NCBI GenBank assembly: GCA_032716605.1
Contig: CM064518.1
Coordinates: 42,580,750-42,644,749 of the forward strand
Length of the DNA stretch: 64,000 nucleotides
From: Paralithodes platypus
Lineage: Eukaryota > Arthropoda > Malacostraca > Decapoda > Lithodidae
Direction: 5' to 3'
Positions 58,758 to 64,000 of this stretch are shown here, piece by piece. Each line of letters opens with the position of its first letter. Position 1 is the stretch's first letter. Below the pieces are notes generated by a model. The model had not been told where the DNA came from and did no database searches. It saw only the letters and a program-made list of their open reading frames with translations. Position numbers and translations under genes: made by a program.

Positions 58758-59580
58758 TCAGAGTAGATCTATTAGTAGAATTAAATATAATTAGGGATAA
58801 TATATACTTATCATTATTTCAATGGTGGTAGTTAATTAAAGCTAGAAAAAAACTTGATGAAATTCTGATTTATCAAAACTTAATTAACTGCAGTATTTAT
58901 GTAGTAAAGGATAATATAAAAATATTCCATGATTCAATAGTAGCAGTGAAAATTTAGAGTCTAGGATATGAGAAAGTAAGGAGTGGGTACACAATATTTG
59001 AAAGACAAGGAGGTAATGTCGAATTAATGATAACCGAATGAACAGCTTATCAGATCTGAGATCCTACGCAGAGAATAAAGCTAAAACGAAGAATAGGAAT
59101 AAATAAACAAAAATAGAAACATAGCAAACAAATGAAGAACACTAATTAATATAAAGATTAATATATAGCAAAGAAACGAAAGATACAAAATCATGAAAAG
59201 ATGAAAAATAAATAATACAAATAAATAAAATTATATATTTATATATAACAAACAAATGAAGAATACGAATGAACAAAAAGATAGAAATATAACAAACTAA
59301 TAAAGAATAGAAAACAATAAAACATATATAACAGACAAATGAAGAATATGAATTATTAAAATATATATAAATATAACAAAGCGGAGGGCAATATAAGCAA
59401 ATATATAAGATACGTCATAAGAAAAACGGAAGGAATAATTTGAAGACTCCTACGAATGATAAATACGAACAGATTATTAAATTATATTGCTGATAGTAGT
59501 TTGGGGACCTAAATGTATAAAACCGTGTGGAAAAAATAACCCATTCCCATTTGATAACTATAATCAGTACGCGAAGAGCA
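58758..59580. other. AT-rich intronic DNA
   Basis: No gene. Loose repetition of ACAAA(C/T)AAATGAAGAATA-like phrases between 59110 and 59350. Confidence 0.6.
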
Positions 59581-59829
59581 TTGGTTTACTCCCTCTCTCT
59601 CTCTCTCTCTCGGTAATTGCTTCCGGTTAATGTTCACGAAATTGTTAATTAGTCAAGGAAACCGTGTGTGTTCTCCCCAACTCTCTCTCTCTCTCTTACT
59701 TCATTGTTCCTCTACTTACTCTTTCTCTTATCTTCCTTTCATTATCTTTCTCTATGCATCTCGTTTTAGGGTACTGTAATATTGTTTTCCCCGTACTCTA
59801 TTTCTCTCTAGCTCTCAATCTCACTTTCC

Positions 59830-59837
<8 letters not shown>

Positions 59838-59902
<65 letters not shown>

Positions 59903-59973
59903 CCGCGCTAGTGATGAAGAGAGGCCTTATAATAGAGTCTAGGATACTGCTTAGTTCTGGCTCCCTCATACCC

Positions 59974-60036
<63 letters not shown>
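59838..60036. repeat. two (CT)n tracts, intronic
   Basis: 59838-59900 and 59978-60036, separated by unique sequence. Confidence 0.96.
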
Positions 60037-60043
<7 letters not shown>

Positions 60044-60149
60044 AAGACATAGTTATACCATTATATTATTATTTTTATTAATCTCACCACCACACCCCCA
60101 ATGAAATTAATTAAAGTATATATGATCCACCGGGATTATAAAAGTAATA

Positions 60150-60520
60150 TATCTGAAGTAAGATGTGCAATTCTGGTCTCCCTATACAATACAAAAAAAC
60201 ATACAAGAGCTCGAATTAGTTCAGCGTAGAGCTACAAAATTAATTCCAGCCCTTAGAAATTAACCATACAATTAGATATTAAGAAAACTCGATCTGCTTT
60301 CACTTAAGAAAAGGAAAATAAGGGGGCAGCTGCTTTAAGATTCTAAAATGATGTAGCAATAAATAGCCAAAGAGTTCCACAAGAGGAAAAAAATATCTAA
60401 TAGGGAAGAAAGCGAACTAAAATACAACTAAAAAAAATCTTCAAATACAGTATAATTAGTGAGTGCAATAAGCTTCTTAATGAAGTTCAACGGAGACATT
60501 TAATTAAAGGTTAGACTCAT
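60150..60520 (+). pseudogene. LINE reverse transcriptase C-terminal remnant, intronic
   Basis: The + frames read VQFWSPYTIQKNIQELELVQ, RRATKLIPALRN and LRKLDLLSLKKRKIRGQLL. These are the same blocks seen in the fragment at 5280-5465 and, more loosely, in 3240-4106. Stops interrupt it. It lies antisense to the carbonic anhydrase-related gene. Confidence 0.75.
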
Positions 60521-61327
60521 ACCACAGAGAAGTTGGTCAGGCGTAGATAATGATTACTGATAAAACAACCTGGCAGAAATTTAAAGTGAAGGTATGCATG
60601 ATATTCCCTCTACATTTCTAACTATTCTGTAAATTCCTTCTGGCGATTTCCAAGCCCTGCAAGGATATTAATTTCCAACTATTTTCACGTACGGCAAATT
60701 ACCAGAGGAAGCGGAAGGTGGGAGAGAGGCTTCATCCTTGCTATCCTTTCTTTCCACTTTCCCTCACTCTCATGGTTACTATATCTACTGGGATTAAGTC
60801 CTGGCCACCTCATTGGGATCGTAAGACCTGTTTTGTCAGTGTATCTATGTAAATCTAGGTAAATCTCTCTCCCCCCCCTCCCCCCCACCTTGATAAATAT
60901 TCTATAGGTCGAAATCCCATGCCCTCTTTCACCCTTTTTCTCCAGTCTTCCCTACCCTCCCTCCATTTTTTTGTTTTCTTTATTTATATTCCGTTTTACC
61001 AGCATTTTTATAGTCTCCCTTTCAACAGCTTCATATACAGTATATAAGACATTTTATACCATTACATTATTTGTTATTCATTATGCTCCTTTCTGAATAG
61101 GAATTTTACAATATTCATTCTCTCAATTTTGACATTTAACTTTCTCCTTCGCGTCCCTATAGTTTTCATTAATAATATATTGGTCTTGTTCCATAATAAA
61201 AAGCATTACTGTGTCCTATTCTGGAATTCTAGTATTCGACTTCCACAGGTAAGATATCAAATTATTCACGTGTTTGTATTATATATTTCATGTTTACCTG
61301 TATACCATTTGCTTCACCTTTAACTGT
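60521..61327. other. intronic spacer
   Basis: Nothing supportable. Confidence 0.6.
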
Positions 61328-61394
61328 GTTGGTGGTGTAATGGTTTAGATGCTTATGTTCTGCTTATGTTCGAGTTCGAATCCCGGGAGGACCA
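61328..61394 (+). other. tRNA-like fragment or SINE head
   Basis: GGTGGTGTAATGGTTTAGAT resembles a D-arm with A box, and CGAGTTCGAATCCCGGGAGG resembles a T-arm with B box. The middle does not form a good anticodon stem, so this is a decayed tRNA or a tRNA-derived SINE promoter rather than a working tRNA gene. Confidence 0.45.
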
Positions 61395-62740
<1,346 letters not shown>

Positions 62741-62747
62741 ACTGGAT

Positions 62748-62801
62748 CCTCGCCTGTTTGATCATATAGATGGGCTTATTGAGGATGATCACGTTAATGG
62801 C
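62748..62801 (-). pseudogene. partial duplicate of the carbonic anhydrase-related exon
   Basis: On the minus strand the sequence reads VIILNKPIYMIKQ, then the exon end CAG and GCGAGGATCCA. The true exon reads WIICNKPVYITKQQ, then CAG|GTGAGGATCCA. About 30 of 37 aligned bases match, and the match continues past the splice site into the intron. One codon is missing, the donor is GC instead of GT, and upstream the similarity is replaced by MITE-A sequence from about 62801. It is best read as a broken copy of the exon end. Confidence 0.65.
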
Positions 62802-62863
62802 CAAGGAAACAGAGAAAAGGAGAGAAAGATACAAAAAAAAAAAAAAACGGTGACCCCCCTTAA
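62802..62863. mobile_element. MITE-A terminal fragment
   Basis: Only the last 60 bp or so: CAGAGAAAAGGAGAGAAAGA, an A-run, CGGTGACCCCCCTTAA. Ends 80 bp from the splice donor of the real exon. Confidence 0.75.
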
Positions 62864-62943
62864 CTCCGACAACGATGGAGTTACAAAGGAAGACAAGCAA
62901 GAACAGGAACACGGGACAACACTATATCTGTGTGGATCCTCAC

Positions 62944-63165
62944 CTGTTGTTTGGTGATATAGACGGGTTTATTACAGATGATCCAAGTGACGGTCTCGTG
63001 GCAGGAGGGTTGGGTGAGGGAGCCGTCGTAGGTGATGTAGTGATGGGAGTCAGGCAGGAGGGCGCGAATCCCCACCCGTTCTACCAGGGAGGAGGTGCCC
63101 GCCCACTTCACCCGCTGTACGGCGTCTGTTAGCGGTCGCAGTCCGGGATGACCTTGAAGACCAAC
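62944..63165 (-). CDS. CA10-like: carbonic anhydrase-related protein, internal exon
   Basis: 222 bp on the minus strand, 74 codons, phase 0 at both ends. It begins VGLQGHPGLRPLTDAVQRV. The second half, HYITYDGSLTQPSCHETVTW followed by IICNKPVYITKQQ, matches the Y-T-Y-x-G-S-L-T-x-P-x-C..E..TWI signature of alpha-carbonic anhydrases. The NKP-x-YIT phrase recalls the CA10/CA11 acatalytic branch. The acceptor is CTTCTTCGTCAG|GTTGG at 63166/63165 and the donor CAACAG|GTGAGG at 62944/62943. It joins in frame to the exon at 56347-56515. Family members usually hold about 270-330 residues, so the two exons (about 130 residues) cover the C-terminal two fifths. Upstream exons must lie past the right edge. 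The branch assignment is from motif memory. Confidence 0.9.
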
Positions 63166-63373
63166 CTGACGAAGAAGATACCGTGTAAGTATAGGTAACA
63201 CGGACATTGGTAAGTGTATGAATAACGAAAGGGGATAATTTTTAAATAGGCAAAATATAAATAGGTAATCACGTTAATCAGTAATTAGTAGGTATAAACA
63301 CAAGGATTGAACGAGCAAACCCTCTTAACAAAGGGAAGGAGAAGTAAAATCAGAGGAGAGACTTGGGGAGAGG

Positions 63374-63432
<59 letters not shown>

Positions 63433-63452
63433 AAATACACGTGAGCCACTAA
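63166..63452. other. intron with (TA)n at 63375-63429
   Basis: Upstream intron of the carbonic anhydrase-related gene; no other feature. Confidence 0.65.
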
Positions 63453-63600
63453 ATGTTTCTAATCTCTCAGTGGGGTTCGAACCGCCGACCGTCAGGACGA
63501 TAGCCGACGCTTTAATGAACTGCCGAGGTGTAGTTGATTAAAGCGTCGGCTATCGTCCTGACGGTCGGCGGTTCGAACCCCACTGAGAGGTTAGAAACAT
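63453..63600. repeat. 68-bp-arm palindrome with tRNA-like arms
   Basis: Arms 63453-63520 and 63533-63600 match at 66 of 68 positions around a 12-nt spacer. The right arm on + reads TAGTTGATTAAAGCGTCGG, then GCGGTTCGAACCCC, resembling a tRNA D-arm and T-arm (B box). It is bounded on the left by (TA)n within 25 bp and on the right directly by a short TA run. Confidence 0.92.
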
Positions 63601-63661
63601 ATATATATATAATTTATATCAGTAAATACACGAAGAAGGGAGCATAGCATTTGAGGTAGGA

Positions 63662-63667
<6 letters not shown>

Positions 63668-63738
<71 letters not shown>
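63668..63738. repeat. (GA)n microsatellite
   Basis: About 70 bp of GA. Confidence 0.97.
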
Positions 63739-63740
<2 letters not shown>

Positions 63741-63926
63741 GGGTGGCTGTGTAAACTAACTATAAACCAATATGTAGAAGGTCTGGCAGGAATTCCGGAC
63801 CATCTACCTGCCAGTCGTTACTATTCTGAATGACCTTAAAACTTGATCAACAAATGTTTTGAAAGAGCGTGGAGTAGCAGAGTGAGAGACAGGGGCAGAT
63901 TTATAATGCAATATAACCTTTCAATA

Positions 63927-63929
<3 letters not shown>

Positions 63930-63994
<65 letters not shown>
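63930..63994. repeat. (CT)n microsatellite at the window edge
   Basis: About 65 bp of CT. Confidence 0.96.
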
Positions 63995-63998
<4 letters not shown>

Positions 63999-64000
63999 CT

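Overview
The window looks like repeat-rich arthropod DNA, most likely from a decapod crustacean. The reasons are TTAGG-type telomeric pentamers at internal positions, very long (CT)n, (GA)n, (TA)n and (CA)n tracts, several decayed non-LTR retrotransposons of types common in crustaceans, and genes with long introns. There is nothing bacterial or viral in its organisation. The species call is inference only.

Host gene. The right end (about 56.3-63.2 kb, minus strand) carries two consecutive internal exons of a carbonic anhydrase-related gene, closest by eye to the CA10/CA11 (CARP) branch. They lie at 62944-63165 and 56347-56515, with good splice sites and matching phase across a 6.4 kb intron. 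The 5' exons lie beyond the right edge, and I could not find the last exon. A diverged partial copy of the first exon's 3' end, including its splice site, lies about 140 bp downstream in the intron and is cut off by a transposon remnant.

Mobile elements. Non-LTR (LINE) remnants are at 3222-4318 (+, open 288-codon RT fragment), 4505-5765 (+, decayed), 6630-8340 (-, decayed, YADD changed to YAED), 12420-13523 (+, RNase H and tail), 15345-19985 (+, CR1/Jockey-like, split by a 2 kb insertion), 36898-37892 (-, probable restriction-like-endonuclease region) and 60150-60520 (+). Three families of short non-autonomous elements that begin and end at TTAA are scattered through the window. MITE-A is strongly palindromic, MITE-B is asymmetric and shares modules with A, and MITE-C starts TTAACCC. 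Together they number about 27 copies. Several are nested at one another's TTAA, which gives relative ages. A SINE-like family with an (AAC)n tail has four copies, two of them with perfect target-site duplications.

Structured region. From 20.9 to 25.9 kb the window holds nested long inverted repeats whose centres contain TTAGG/CCTAA arrays and G/C-rich hairpins. Elsewhere there are minisatellites (11.6, 13.7, 15.0, 51.2, 51.8, 53.0, 58.3 kb), two abutting near-perfect hairpins at 44.9 kb, a 148-bp tRNA-like palindrome at 63.5 kb, and a 500-bp polypurine block at 57.2 kb. Most remaining stretches are AT-rich intergenic or intronic DNA in which I see no gene.
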